Shown: positions 9,040-16,558 of the stretch, in pieces
How positions within the stretch are numbered: the stretch's first letter is position 1
How the letters are laid out: each line of letters begins with the position of its first letter
Source: Arthrobacter sp. zg-Y1171
GTDB lineage: Bacteria > Actinomycetota > Actinomycetes > Actinomycetales > Micrococcaceae
Direction of reading: 5' to 3'
DNA length: 64,000 bases
NCBI RefSeq assembly: GCF_025244845.1
Contig: NZ_CP104264.1
Coordinates: forward strand, 3,038,001 to 3,102,000
Notes under the pieces: generated by a model
The model's input: only the letters and a program-made list of their open reading frames with translations
Told to the model about the DNA's origin: nothing
Database searches by the model: none
Program-made: the position numbers and the translations under genes

Positions 9040-9113
9040 CAACGCAGCGGGTTGGGTGGACCCCTTGCCGGTGCCTGCGGCGGTCCCTAGCTTGGGAGGA
9101 GCACCCGAACCCG
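9040..9113. repeat. 74-bp direct repeat, copy 1 (left border of islet)
   Basis: Identical over 74 bp to 11408-11481, in the same orientation, 2368 bp apart; weaker similarity continues for about 20 bp to the right. It contains a promoter-like pair, TTGCCG at 9065-9070 and TAGCTT at 9088-9093 with a 17-bp spacer, pointing right. In copy 2 this would serve the phosphoribosyltransferase gene; here it would read antisense into the islet. Confidence 0.9.
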
Positions 9114-9160
9114 TTTTCCCCTCTCCGGATTTGCCAGGAGAAATAACCAAGGTGCCCAAC

Positions 9161-9586
9161 CTAAGGTTGGATCAATTCCCCACCCATTTCCTTTGCCAAC
9201 GCCTCAATGGAGTACTGCCCACCACTGATTGCCCAGTTACCGCCGACCAGGGTGGCTTCGTCAGGATCCAGGTTTTTTTCCACAATTTCTTCTCGCTTCA
9301 CGCCGGACTCAAATAGCATCAGAACGCAAGAGCTGCCATAGCCGTCTTGGGCCCAATCGTATTTCGCCAGTGATTCTTCAACCTTGTCTTCTTCAACAGG
9401 GGTCAGTAGATCTTTACCGCAATCCAATCCCCCGTCCGCCGCTGCATCAGACAGTTCTGCCATGGTGTCAAAGTGGTGGTCGGAATAGTCTGTGGAACCG
9501 CACCCGGCCAGCGTGGTTCCGAGGATGAGAAAGCCGACGAACATCTGCGGAATGCGCTTACGAATAGCGACAGGGGACTGAGCCAT
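9161..9586 (-). CDS. Small predicted lipoprotein in the islet
   Basis: The 141-residue product has a basic N-terminus (IRKR), a hydrophobic segment MFVGFLILGTTLAGC and a lipobox cysteine at about residue 29, followed by an acidic, soluble domain with two further cysteines (LDCGKD, SSCVLML). No family was recognised. No good Shine-Dalgarno sequence precedes the ATG at 9586; an internal ATG at 9544 would still keep the signal peptide. A CCAACC/GGTTGG inverted repeat overlaps the stop codon. Base composition is visibly lower in GC than that of the flanking genes, consistent with transfer. Confidence 0.68.
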   Translation of the reverse strand: MAQSPVAIRKRIPQMFVGFLILGTTLAGCGSTDYSDHHFDTMAELSDAAADGGLDCGKDLLTPVEEDKVEESLAKYDWAQDGYGSSCVLMLFESGVKREEIVEKNLDPDEATLVGGNWAISGGQYSIEALAKEMGGELIQP

Positions 9587-9752
9587 ACAGCAGATTCTGA
9601 CATCGACCTCGAACTAGGTAGGGGAGGCACAGCCTACGATTGCCCGCCTTTCCCCCACCCATTCTTGGACCAGCAGCAGCGGAGGCGCAGGAATACAAGG
9701 GGGGGCCACGCCCCGTGACCCCACCAATGCACAGCCAAAGGCAACCCCGCTC

Positions 9753-9878
9753 CTAGACTGTTTGGGTGGCTAAACACTCAGCGCTGGCAGGGCAGGCCTC
9801 GGCGCTCAGGAGGGTCTGGAACGCATCCAGGGCGGGATCGTCAGCGACGAACTGCCATTCACGAACCCGATATGTGCT
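9753..9878 (-). pseudogene. Possible coding remnant downstream of an islet lipoprotein gene
   Basis: Immediately after the TAA of the next gene, in the same frame, 41 further codons stay open and read in part RVREWQFVADDPALDAF before a TAG. Codon third positions are GC-rich and the composition looks protein-like, but there is no start codon or binding site of its own. It may be the 3' remnant of a lost gene or chance. Low confidence. Confidence 0.25.
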
Positions 9879-10361
9879 TTATATGCCACCCTCGAATTTT
9901 TCGGTCTTCGTGACCACACCAGTTCTCATCTCTTCCTCTGAGAACTCCTTGTGGCCGTTACGTTCCCCTAAGTCGATGGTGTAGAAACCGAGACCCGCCG
10001 GAACATCATCAACTGAGAACTCGAACTCACAGAAATTCCCTTCTTCCTTGGAAAAAGTACCCGATGGGAGCGTGCCCATAGCCACTGTCTTCCCCTCAGC
10101 CTGAATCTTGAATTCGTATCCGTCTTGGAGGTTGAATACATTTGGTCCGTCACATACCTCGCCAACTCGATAACCGGGCAAGGTTCGATCCCTGAGGACC
10201 CCCTTGGCTGTGAAAGTATCCTCGCTTGAGTCGTCTGCGGCCTCCGAGTCCCCACGGCCTTCATTGTTAGAGTTGCTCTCGCTTGCCGAGCAGCCCGAGA
10301 GGGCCAGGCCAGCAATAACGAATACTGCCAATAAGTAACGGTGTTTGGTAAAACTTCCCAC
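9879..10361 (-). CDS. Predicted lipoprotein in the islet
   Basis: The 160-residue product begins with a signal peptide (KHRYLLAVFVIAGLALSGC) whose lipobox LSGC is followed by an Asn/Ser/Asp/Glu-rich linker of about 30 residues. The remainder forms a beta-rich domain with two cysteines (VGEVCDGP and NFCEFEF). I chose the GTG at 10361, with AGGA 5 nt upstream; an ATG at 10409 would add 16 residues ahead of the signal peptide. GC content is well below the window average. No function was recognised; it is likely a membrane-anchored extracellular protein brought in with the islet. Confidence 0.7.
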   Translation of the reverse strand: MGSFTKHRYLLAVFVIAGLALSGCSASESNSNNEGRGDSEAADDSSEDTFTAKGVLRDRTLPGYRVGEVCDGPNVFNLQDGYEFKIQAEGKTVAMGTLPSGTFSKEEGNFCEFEFSVDDVPAGLGFYTIDLGERNGHKEFSEEEMRTGVVTKTEKFEGGI

Positions 10362-10496
10362 GGTATTCCTGACTGTTCGCGATTTTATTGGGTACAGGGA
10401 TCCACCCATGCCACCACTAAGCAGTAAGCAGCCAGCTCCCCCCGAGATCGGATTCTATCCGAGCTGCGCCCTGTCACGAAGAAGGAAATGATCAGG

Positions 10497-10502
10497 TAGG
10501 AT
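10497..10502 (+). promoter_or_regulatory. -10 box (TAGGAT) just before the serine-tRNA-like gene
   Basis: TAGGAT ends 4 nt before the inferred 5' end of the tRNA-like gene at 10507, so transcription could begin at or within 2-3 nt of the tRNA 5' end. The matching -35 (TGTCAC near 10472) is weak. Confidence 0.4.
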
Positions 10503-10506
10503 CGCC

Positions 10507-10592
10507 CTATAGTTCGCATAGTGGCCTATTGCGCCCGGTTGATACCCGGGTTGGGTTAATCGCCCTCAGGGGTTCGAATCCCCTACTATCCG
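10507..10592 (+). tRNA. Serine-tRNA-like gene (class II body) with GAT anticodon; possibly a pseudo-tRNA
   Basis: The segment folds as a class II tRNA of the serine type. The D-arm is GCA/TGC around a TAGTGGCCTAT loop, as in actinobacterial tRNA-Ser. The anticodon stem CCCGG/CCGGG encloses TTGATAC, giving anticodon GAT (10541-10543, isoleucine codons). A 17-nt variable region (10551-10567) has a GGG/CCC core. The T-arm is AGGGG-TTCGAAT-CCCCT, and the acceptor 3' strand ACTATCC is followed by discriminator G. Five acceptor pairs form, but positions 1-72 and 2-71 (C-C, T-C) do not pair. CCA is not encoded. A strong terminator follows directly, which argues for a transcribed RNA. The mismatched acceptor end and non-serine anticodon argue for an altered or decaying tRNA-Ser. 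Confidence 0.6.
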
Positions 10593-10595
10593 CGA

Positions 10596-10640
10596 ATGGG
10601 CCCGACTAGTTCTCTAGTCGGGCCCATTTCTTATTTCTTC
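10596..10640 (+). terminator. Strong rho-independent terminator after the tRNA-like gene
   Basis: A perfect 14-bp stem, ATGGGCCCGACTAG with CTAGTCGGGCCCAT, around a TTCT loop is followed by a T-rich tract (10628-10640). It begins 4 nt after the discriminator base, the spacing of a tRNA transcription unit. Confidence 0.92.
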
Positions 10641-10673
10641 ACTGCTCCGCATCCCGCTAATCCCGAACCGACT

Positions 10674-11277
10674 TCAACGATCAACATCGAACCCGTGACT
10701 TTGGCCGAGATCGCCAAGAGTCAGGCAGATATCCATAGACTCATCAGGGGTAGCAACACCTTTGGTGAGCTCGGGGAAAGGGTGAGTATCGTTGCTGCGA
10801 CTCGTTCCGGATCGCGCCGACCAAGGAAATTCGCGGGGCCATTGATCCAATCGCACTCACACTTAGCCAGTATGAATCTTGGGTTCTCGGCCAGCACCAA
10901 CTCTGTGAGGTTATACGAGGCAAATGGCTGGGCACCCGGGCGCGGCAGCTGGCCCTCAGGGCGGCCAGTACTTCCACCCTATAAAGATCTTGCTGCACAT
11001 TCCCACCTTCCAAACGATTCCGGTGAATTGCCCCGCCATCTGACGCCCATCCGAAGAGTGCATATCGGAACGATCCCCAGATATGCCGCCCGTTGGCCGC
11101 GTACCACGATTGCTGTTCCTCAGTGCCATAAGTCTTGGCTCGTGAAACGGGTCCGGTGAAGAGGTCCATTGACTCAATCCCTACCCTGCGTCCCTTCTCA
11201 TTCACGATGAAGGAAAGCTCCGATTCGCCTTGGGCGTGCTGCGAATACACGTAGTTGCAGTATTCCTTCCGCGCCAC
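10674..11277 (-). pseudogene. Frameshifted hypothetical gene in the islet
   Basis: Protein-like sequence runs leftward from about 11277 (GTG; begins MARKEYCNYVYSQHAQGE) but changes frame. The first frame is convincing to about 10960 (KTYGTEEQQSWYAANGRHIW, FGWASDGGAI). A second frame then reads convincingly (FASYNLTELVLAENPRFIL, DWINGPANFLGRRDPER), and near 10790 a third frame (ELTKGVATPDESMDI) continues to a stop at 10674. At least two frameshifts are therefore needed to explain one ancestral protein of about 200 residues. Upstream of 11277 two frames stay open up to the right-hand repeat, so the true start is uncertain. No family was recognised. Confidence 0.5.
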
Positions 11278-11407
11278 CTCGTAATGCGGCAGCTTCCGTT
11301 GCTTCCGCAGTGTGGGGTTGGTCGTTACCGAGCCCGTAGAGCGGCTCGGACTCCTGCCAGGCTGACGAATCGTTCTCGTGGCCTGATTCTTTGGCTTCGC
11401 GTTCGTC

Positions 11408-11481
11408 CAACGCAGCGGGTTGGGTGGACCCCTTGCCGGTGCCTGCGGCGGTCCCTAGCTTGGGAGGAGCACCCGAACCCG
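11408..11481. repeat. 74-bp direct repeat, copy 2 (right border of islet)
   Basis: Exact copy of 9040-9113. Its internal TTGCCG (11433-11438) and TAGCTT (11456-11461) elements lie upstream of the phosphoribosyltransferase gene and are the best promoter candidate for it. Confidence 0.9.
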
Positions 11482-11511
11482 ATTTTCCGTCCCACCGGAT
11501 CCGCCCATCCC

Positions 11512-12189
11512 ATGTTTTTCTCGAACTCCGCCCCCTCCCCGCGCTGGCAGGACCGCGCCGACGCCGGCCGCGCGCTCGCCGTCGGGCTGTTCCCCTACGC
11601 GGGTGCACCGGACCTGCTGGTCCTGGGCCTCCCCCGCGGCGGGGTTCCCGTGGCAGCCGAGGTGGCCCGTGCGCTGTCCGCGCCGCTGGATGTGGTGGTG
11701 GTGCGGAAGATCGGCTATCCGGAACAGCCCGAACTGGCGGCCGGCGCAGTCGCCGGCATCGCTGGAACGGTCTGCATTGTCCGCAACGAGGACGTGCTCC
11801 GGTATTGGCGCAGCCGCACGCAGGACGCGGACGCGCTGTTCGCGGCCGCCGTCGAGCAGCAGCTCAGCGAGGTCCGGAGCCGGGAGGAGCTGTTCCGCCA
11901 AGGATCACCGGAACGGCGCATTGCCGGCTGCACCGTCATTGCGGTGGATGACGGGTTGGCCACCGGAGCGACCATGCGTGCGGCCCTTGGCGCGGTCCGG
12001 CAGCTGGACCCGGCCCGCCTGGTCGCCGCTGCGCCGGTGGCGTGCGGCAGTGCGGCGGAGCTGCTCAGCCCGCCGGCCGACGACGTCGTGGTGCCCTGGC
12101 CGCGCAGCGGATTGGACGCCGTGGGACTGGCGTACCGCCGGTTCGGCCAGACCACCGACGCCGAGGTCCGGGACCTGCTGGGCGCCTGA
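11512..12189 (+). CDS. Phosphoribosyltransferase-domain protein
   Basis: The 225-residue protein has the type I phosphoribosyltransferase fold: LGLPRGGVPVA (about 38-48) and the PRPP loop VIAVDDGLATGATM (about 142-155), with VVVVRKIGYP between them. This matches the stand-alone family annotated as putative phosphoribosyl transferase in actinobacteria, whose substrate is not established. The ATG at 11512 lacks a clear Shine-Dalgarno sequence. The promoter-like pair in the upstream 74-bp repeat would start transcription about 45 nt before it. Confidence 0.85.
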   Translation: MFFSNSAPSPRWQDRADAGRALAVGLFPYAGAPDLLVLGLPRGGVPVAAEVARALSAPLDVVVVRKIGYPEQPELAAGAVAGIAGTVCIVRNEDVLRYWRSRTQDADALFAAAVEQQLSEVRSREELFRQGSPERRIAGCTVIAVDDGLATGATMRAALGAVRQLDPARLVAAAPVACGSAAELLSPPADDVVVPWPRSGLDAVGLAYRRFGQTTDAEVRDLLGA

Positions 12190-12349
12190 CGGGCGCACCC
12201 ACCCCTCCGGCACAGGCCGGCCGCAGCGACGATCCGGGTCCAAACGGCTGGTTCCGCGGCTGTTCCCTAGAGAAGCCGGGCGTTGGCACCGGATACTGGG
12301 GAGACCGGCCAGCCGGGCCGATGGGGGAATATCTTTGGAGGTCTTGAGG

Positions 12350-12946
12350 ATGTCCGCATCAGGCAGCGAGTTCCAGCAAGAGGGCGGGTTTGCGTTGGAC
12401 GCCATGAACCTGGCCAAATCCGTCGTCCGCGGTATCCGCCTCGGACTGTGCATCACCGGGGTGGTTTCCGTGGTCCTTGGGCTGCTGATCCTCTTCTGGC
12501 CCGGAGCGACGCTTGAGGTGCTGGCGGCCCTCTTCGGCCTGTATTTCGTCATTGCCGGCGCCGTCCGCATCCTGCTGGGCATCTTCACCGGGCTGGGTGC
12601 GGGATTGAAAATCCTCAATATCCTGGTGGGCCTGGCGCTCCTGGTGGTGGGCGTCATTGCCATGCGGAACCCCGCCGAAACCCTGACGGCGCTGGGGCTG
12701 ATCATCGGGATTGCGTGGATCGTGGAGGGCGTGATGGCCCTGGCCGAATCGGACCGCGGCGGGTCCCGCTGGTTCGCCATTGTGCTGGGGATCCTGAGCA
12801 TCCTCGCCGGGATAGTGGTGCTCTTCCTCCCCCTGGAAAGCCTCGCGGTCCTGGTGATTTACGGCGGGATCTTCCTTGTGGTCCTGGGTGTGCTCCAGAT
12901 TGTCCGTGCCTTCGCCTTCGGCCGCGGCATGCCCCGCACCGCGTAG
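12350..12946 (+). CDS. HdeD-family membrane protein
   Basis: The 198-residue protein has a short hydrophilic N-terminus of about 25 residues and then six closely spaced hydrophobic segments in three repeated hairpins, the DUF308/HdeD pattern (LLILFWPGATLE, LLVVGVIAMRNPAETL, IVVLFLPLESLAVL are equivalent loops). HdeD in enterobacteria is linked to acid resistance; in actinobacteria the role is unproven. GGAGG 8 nt before the ATG fixes the start. It stands between the phosphoribosyltransferase and ammonium-transporter genes, with separate promoters likely. Confidence 0.87.
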   Translation: MSASGSEFQQEGGFALDAMNLAKSVVRGIRLGLCITGVVSVVLGLLILFWPGATLEVLAALFGLYFVIAGAVRILLGIFTGLGAGLKILNILVGLALLVVGVIAMRNPAETLTALGLIIGIAWIVEGVMALAESDRGGSRWFAIVLGILSILAGIVVLFLPLESLAVLVIYGGIFLVVLGVLQIVRAFAFGRGMPRTA

Positions 12947-13189
12947 TCCACCAGCCGCGCCCGCAACCCGCCGTGCACGTCCAGAAACCTCCCAGCAGAC
13001 ATCCAGACCGCGTTAACGCAGCGCTAACCTGGAGGCGCTCCCGGCCGTAACATACCGGCCCCATGCTTAAACCAGCGCCGCCGGTACCGGGGTGCCGGTC
13101 AGCCGCGGGGGGCTGGCCCGTCCATATTCTCCGCCCGGCTGCATCGGCAGAGGCAGGAACGGGCGCACAACCCGAACGGGAGTACCTCC

Positions 13190-14476
13190 ATGGACTCTGG
13201 AAACACAGCCTGGCTGCTGGCCAGTTCCGCATTGGTCTGCCTGATGATCCCCGGGATCGCCTTCTTCTACGGCGGCATGGTGGGCTCACGGCGGATCCTG
13301 AACATGATGATGATGTGCTTTGGCGGGGCCAGCCTCGTGGCCGTCCTTTGGGTGCTTTACGGCTATTCCGCAGCGTTCGGCGACTCGCTGGGCGGCATGG
13401 GCCTGCTGGGCGACCCGCTGGAATACCTCGGCCTCTCCGCACTCCTTACTGAAGATCCGGCCGCGGCCATCCCGGTGGCCCTGTTCGCTGCCTTCCAGCT
13501 GATGTTCGCGTGCGTAACCACCGCCCTGGTTGCCGGGTCCGCAGCCGGACGGATGAAGTTCGGCGCCTGGATGGTCTTCGCCGGACTCTGGGCCACGCTG
13601 GTCTACTTCCCGGTGGCACACTGGGTGTTCGCCTTCGACAACGCGGAAGGCACCGTCGTCGGCGGCTGGATCGCCAACCAGCTGGGCGCCATCGACTTCG
13701 CCGGCGGCACCGCGGTGCACCTGAACGCCGGCGTTGCCGCCCTGGCCCTGGCACTGGTCCTGGGCCGCAGCAAAGGCTGGCCGCACTCGCACGGCCAGCC
13801 GCACAGCCGGCCGCTGATCCTGCTGGGAGCAAGCCTGCTCTGGATCGGGTGGTACGGCTTCAACGCCGGGTCCGCCCTCAGCGCCGGGCACTCAGCAGCC
13901 GTCGTCTTCCTCAACACGGCAGTCGCGGCAGCTGCGGGCATGCTTGGCTGGATGCTGATGGAACGCCTGCGGCTGGGACGCTCCTCGAGCCTTGGCGCGG
14001 CGTCGGGCCTGATCGCCGCCCTGGTGGCCATTACTCCGGCCTGCGGGGCGGTAAGCCCCCTGGGCGCCGTCGCCATCGGTGCGATCGCCGGGCTGGTCTG
14101 CTCCCTGGCCATCGAATTGAAGTTCCGCCTTGGCTTCGATGACTCGCTGGACGTGGTGGCGGTACACGCCGTCGGCGGCCTGCTGGGCACCCTCCTGATT
14201 GGCCTGTTCGCCACCGAGGCTGCACCCAACGGGGTCAGCGGCCTCTTCTACGGCGGCGGCTTCTCCCTGCTCGGCAGCCAGGCAGTCGCCTGCGGAGCCG
14301 TACTGGTCTACTCCTTCGTGGTGACCTGGCTGATTGCCAAGGTTCTGCAGCTGACCATCGGCCTGCGCATCCCCGAAGAGAGTGAACTCAAGGGCATCGA
14401 CCTCATGGCGCACTCCGAATCCGCGTACCTGAATGATGAAGAACCCGTGGAGCTCGGCGCGCCGACCCGCACGTAG
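13190..14476 (+). CDS. amt: Ammonium transporter
   Basis: This 428-residue Amt/MEP/Rh channel carries ammonium across the membrane. It has about 11 membrane segments, the pore histidines His177 (DFAGGTAVHLNAG) and His326 (DVVAVHAVGG), and the signature IDFAGGTAVH. The first membrane segment begins almost at residue 6, so there is no cleavable signal. CGGGAG precedes the ATG by 7 nt. No glnK gene follows, unlike many bacterial amt operons. The 243-bp upstream gap (12947-13189) contains GTTA/TAAC half-sites but no nitrogen-regulator box that I would defend. Confidence 0.94.
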   Translation: MDSGNTAWLLASSALVCLMIPGIAFFYGGMVGSRRILNMMMMCFGGASLVAVLWVLYGYSAAFGDSLGGMGLLGDPLEYLGLSALLTEDPAAAIPVALFAAFQLMFACVTTALVAGSAAGRMKFGAWMVFAGLWATLVYFPVAHWVFAFDNAEGTVVGGWIANQLGAIDFAGGTAVHLNAGVAALALALVLGRSKGWPHSHGQPHSRPLILLGASLLWIGWYGFNAGSALSAGHSAAVVFLNTAVAAAAGMLGWMLMERLRLGRSSSLGAASGLIAALVAITPACGAVSPLGAVAIGAIAGLVCSLAIELKFRLGFDDSLDVVAVHAVGGLLGTLLIGLFATEAAPNGVSGLFYGGGFSLLGSQAVACGAVLVYSFVVTWLIAKVLQLTIGLRIPEESELKGIDLMAHSESAYLNDEEPVELGAPTRT

Positions 14477-14493
14477 GACGGGCACCGAAAGGA

Positions 14494-14528
14494 GGAACGG
14501 GCGCACCCACCGCGGGTGCGCCCGTTCC
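14494..14528. terminator. Perfect 15-bp inverted repeat between convergent genes
   Basis: GGAACGGGCGCACCC (14494-14508) pairs perfectly with 14514-14528 around ACCGC. It lies between the converging amt and ThDP-oxidase genes and probably works as a bidirectional terminator, although neither side has a long T tract. Confidence 0.6.
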
Positions 14529-14560
14529 GGTATGCCGGGTTGTTTCCGGCCCCGGCCGGC

Positions 14561-16354
14561 TCAGAGGTCCCGGTACAGGCCCTCTTCCTGCTCGAGGTAG
14601 ATGTCCAGCAGCCGGCGTGAATGCTCGCCCGCGGCGCCCTCCTGCGCCAGGCCGTCCTTCATGGTTTCGGCCTGTGCCGCACCGCTGGGGAAGGGAGGAA
14701 GCAGCGGCACCGCGGGATCGGTGACCACTTCGATCAGGAACGGCCGGGTGGCGGCGAGCGCCACGTCCCAGGCCTCCCCCAGGAGCTCCGGATCCTCCAC
14801 CCGGATGCTTTCCAGTCCCAGCAGCTTGGCGTACTCGGCGTACTTGAAGTCCGGCAGCGACTGGCTGTCCTCGAACCGCGGATCGCCCTCCATTTCGCGC
14901 TGCTCCCAGGTGACCTCGGCCAGCTCGCGGTTGTTCAGCACGCAGAGAACGAACCGCGGATCCTCCCACTTCTGCCAGAGCCGGCTCAGGGTGATCAGTT
15001 CGGTCACCCCGGCCATCTGCATGGCACCGTCCCCGGAGAGCGCCACCACCGGCCGGTCCGGATACGCCAGCTTCGCGGCCAGTCCGTACGGCACGGCGCA
15101 GCCCATGCTGGCCAGCGTGCTGGACAGGTGCGCCGGCACGCCCTCCGGAAGGTGCAGCTGCCGCGCGTACCAGTACACGGAGCTGCCGACGTCGACCGCC
15201 ACCTGCGCGTTGTCCGGCAGGCGCCGGTTCAGCTCGTAGACCACGCGTTCGGGGTTCACCGGATCGGCGGGCGTCATCGCCCGCACCCGGGCCAGTTCGT
15301 GCCAACGGCGCACGCTTTCCTCCACCTGCCGCCGCCAGGGAGCCTCCGGTTTAGCTTCCAGCAACGGGATCAGGGCGTCCAGGGTGGCTACGGTGTCTCC
15401 GGTGATGCCGACCTCCACCGGGTAACGGTTCCCGATCGCGGAAGCGTCCCGGTCAATCTGCACCCCGCGCGCCGTCCCCGGCTTGGGGTAGAACTCGGTC
15501 CACGGGTCGCTGGATCCGATGATCAGCAGGGTGTCGCAGTTGTCCATCACGTAGCCGGCGGAACTGGTGCCAAGGTGTCCCATGGTTCCGGCGGCCAGCG
15601 GCAGGGTTTCATCCACGTACGGCTTGCCGAGCAGGCTGGTGGTGATGCCCGCACCGATCTTCTCGGCCAGGGCGGCGACCTGGGCGCGGGCGTCCCGTGC
15701 ACCCTGCCCCACGAGCAGGGCCACCCGCTCGCCGGAATTGATCAGGTCCGCGGCGGCCCGGATGTCCGCCGGGTCCGGCGAGGTCCGCGCGGGGCTGAAC
15801 ACCGGAACGGTGTTGAGGATGCCGTGCTCCTGTTCCAGTTCCGGGGCCGGGGCCTGCTGCACGTCATGCGGGATGATGACGACGGCGGGCGTGCCGGTGG
15901 CCAGCGCCTTCTTGAACGCGCGGTCCAGCACCAGTGGGACCTGCTCGGGGGAATTGATCTGCTGGCGGAACGCCGAGGCAACATCCCGCGTCAGGTTCAT
16001 CAGGTCCACTTCCTGCATGTAGGAGGACCCCAGCACGCTGCGGGACTGCTGCCCGACGATGGCCACCACGGGTGCCCCGTCCAGCCGGGCGTCGTACAGG
16101 CCGTTGAGCAGATGGATGGCACCGGGCCCCTGGGTGGACATCATCACCCCTACCCCGCCGGTGTACTTTGCATGCCCCACCGCCATGAAGGCCGCGTTTT
16201 CCTCGTGCCGGACCTGGATGAACTCGGGGTCGCCGCTGCGGCGCATCGCACCCAGGACCGTGTTGATGCCGTCTCCGCTGTAGCCGAACACCCGGTCCAC
16301 ATTCCAGGCCTTCAGGCGTTCGACAATCAGATCCGCTACGAGCCGCTCACTCAT
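14561..16354 (-). CDS. Thiamine-diphosphate-dependent enzyme, pyruvate oxidase/dehydrogenase (PoxB) type
   Basis: This 597-residue ThDP enzyme has the three POX-type domains. The N-terminal PYR domain carries the catalytic Glu near residue 51 (VRHEENAAFMA), followed by a central FAD/nucleotide-type domain (about 190-330). The C-terminal PP domain has the cofactor motif GDGAMQM (about 425) ending in VLNN. The overall pattern resembles pyruvate:quinone oxidoreductase, which makes acetate and CO2 from pyruvate at the membrane. The C-terminal amphipathic tail of E. coli PoxB is not obvious. AGGAGG precedes the ATG. Acetolactate synthase-like or other 2-keto-acid activities cannot be excluded. Confidence 0.82.
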   Translation of the reverse strand: MSERLVADLIVERLKAWNVDRVFGYSGDGINTVLGAMRRSGDPEFIQVRHEENAAFMAVGHAKYTGGVGVMMSTQGPGAIHLLNGLYDARLDGAPVVAIVGQQSRSVLGSSYMQEVDLMNLTRDVASAFRQQINSPEQVPLVLDRAFKKALATGTPAVVIIPHDVQQAPAPELEQEHGILNTVPVFSPARTSPDPADIRAAADLINSGERVALLVGQGARDARAQVAALAEKIGAGITTSLLGKPYVDETLPLAAGTMGHLGTSSAGYVMDNCDTLLIIGSSDPWTEFYPKPGTARGVQIDRDASAIGNRYPVEVGITGDTVATLDALIPLLEAKPEAPWRRQVEESVRRWHELARVRAMTPADPVNPERVVYELNRRLPDNAQVAVDVGSSVYWYARQLHLPEGVPAHLSSTLASMGCAVPYGLAAKLAYPDRPVVALSGDGAMQMAGVTELITLSRLWQKWEDPRFVLCVLNNRELAEVTWEQREMEGDPRFEDSQSLPDFKYAEYAKLLGLESIRVEDPELLGEAWDVALAATRPFLIEVVTDPAVPLLPPFPSGAAQAETMKDGLAQEGAAGEHSRRLLDIYLEQEEGLYRDL

Positions 16355-16558
16355 GGAAGCCTCCTGTAATCAGCATGCTTACGATACGGCCACACTATTG
16401 CATTGAGTGCCCGCCCCGGGAACCCGGGGGCGACACAGCAGGCACCAGGTGCGCCATCTCCACCTCATACTTCCGTATAGTGACGTGCACCACATTCACG
16501 TACCCTTGGGTGCATTGCTCCTGATTCGTGACAAAGATGCCCGATTGGAGGCTCGGCC

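Noticed and set aside
9766..9984. Plus-strand 72-codon frame
   Set aside because: Antisense to the islet lipoprotein gene and its 3' flank; no ribosome site or family signal.
10507..10592. Ordinary tRNA-Ile(GAT)
   Set aside because: The anticodon fits, but the long variable region and D-arm are of the serine class; a canonical tRNA-Ile has a 5-nt variable loop.
10596..11159. Plus-strand frame of 187 codons starting in the terminator
   Set aside because: It starts inside the tRNA terminator hairpin and is antisense to the frameshifted gene, whose composition is more protein-like.
12950..13189. GlnR or AmtR box upstream of the ammonium transporter
   Set aside because: Only isolated GTAAC and GTTA/TAAC half-sites were found, with spacing that does not fit the known boxes.
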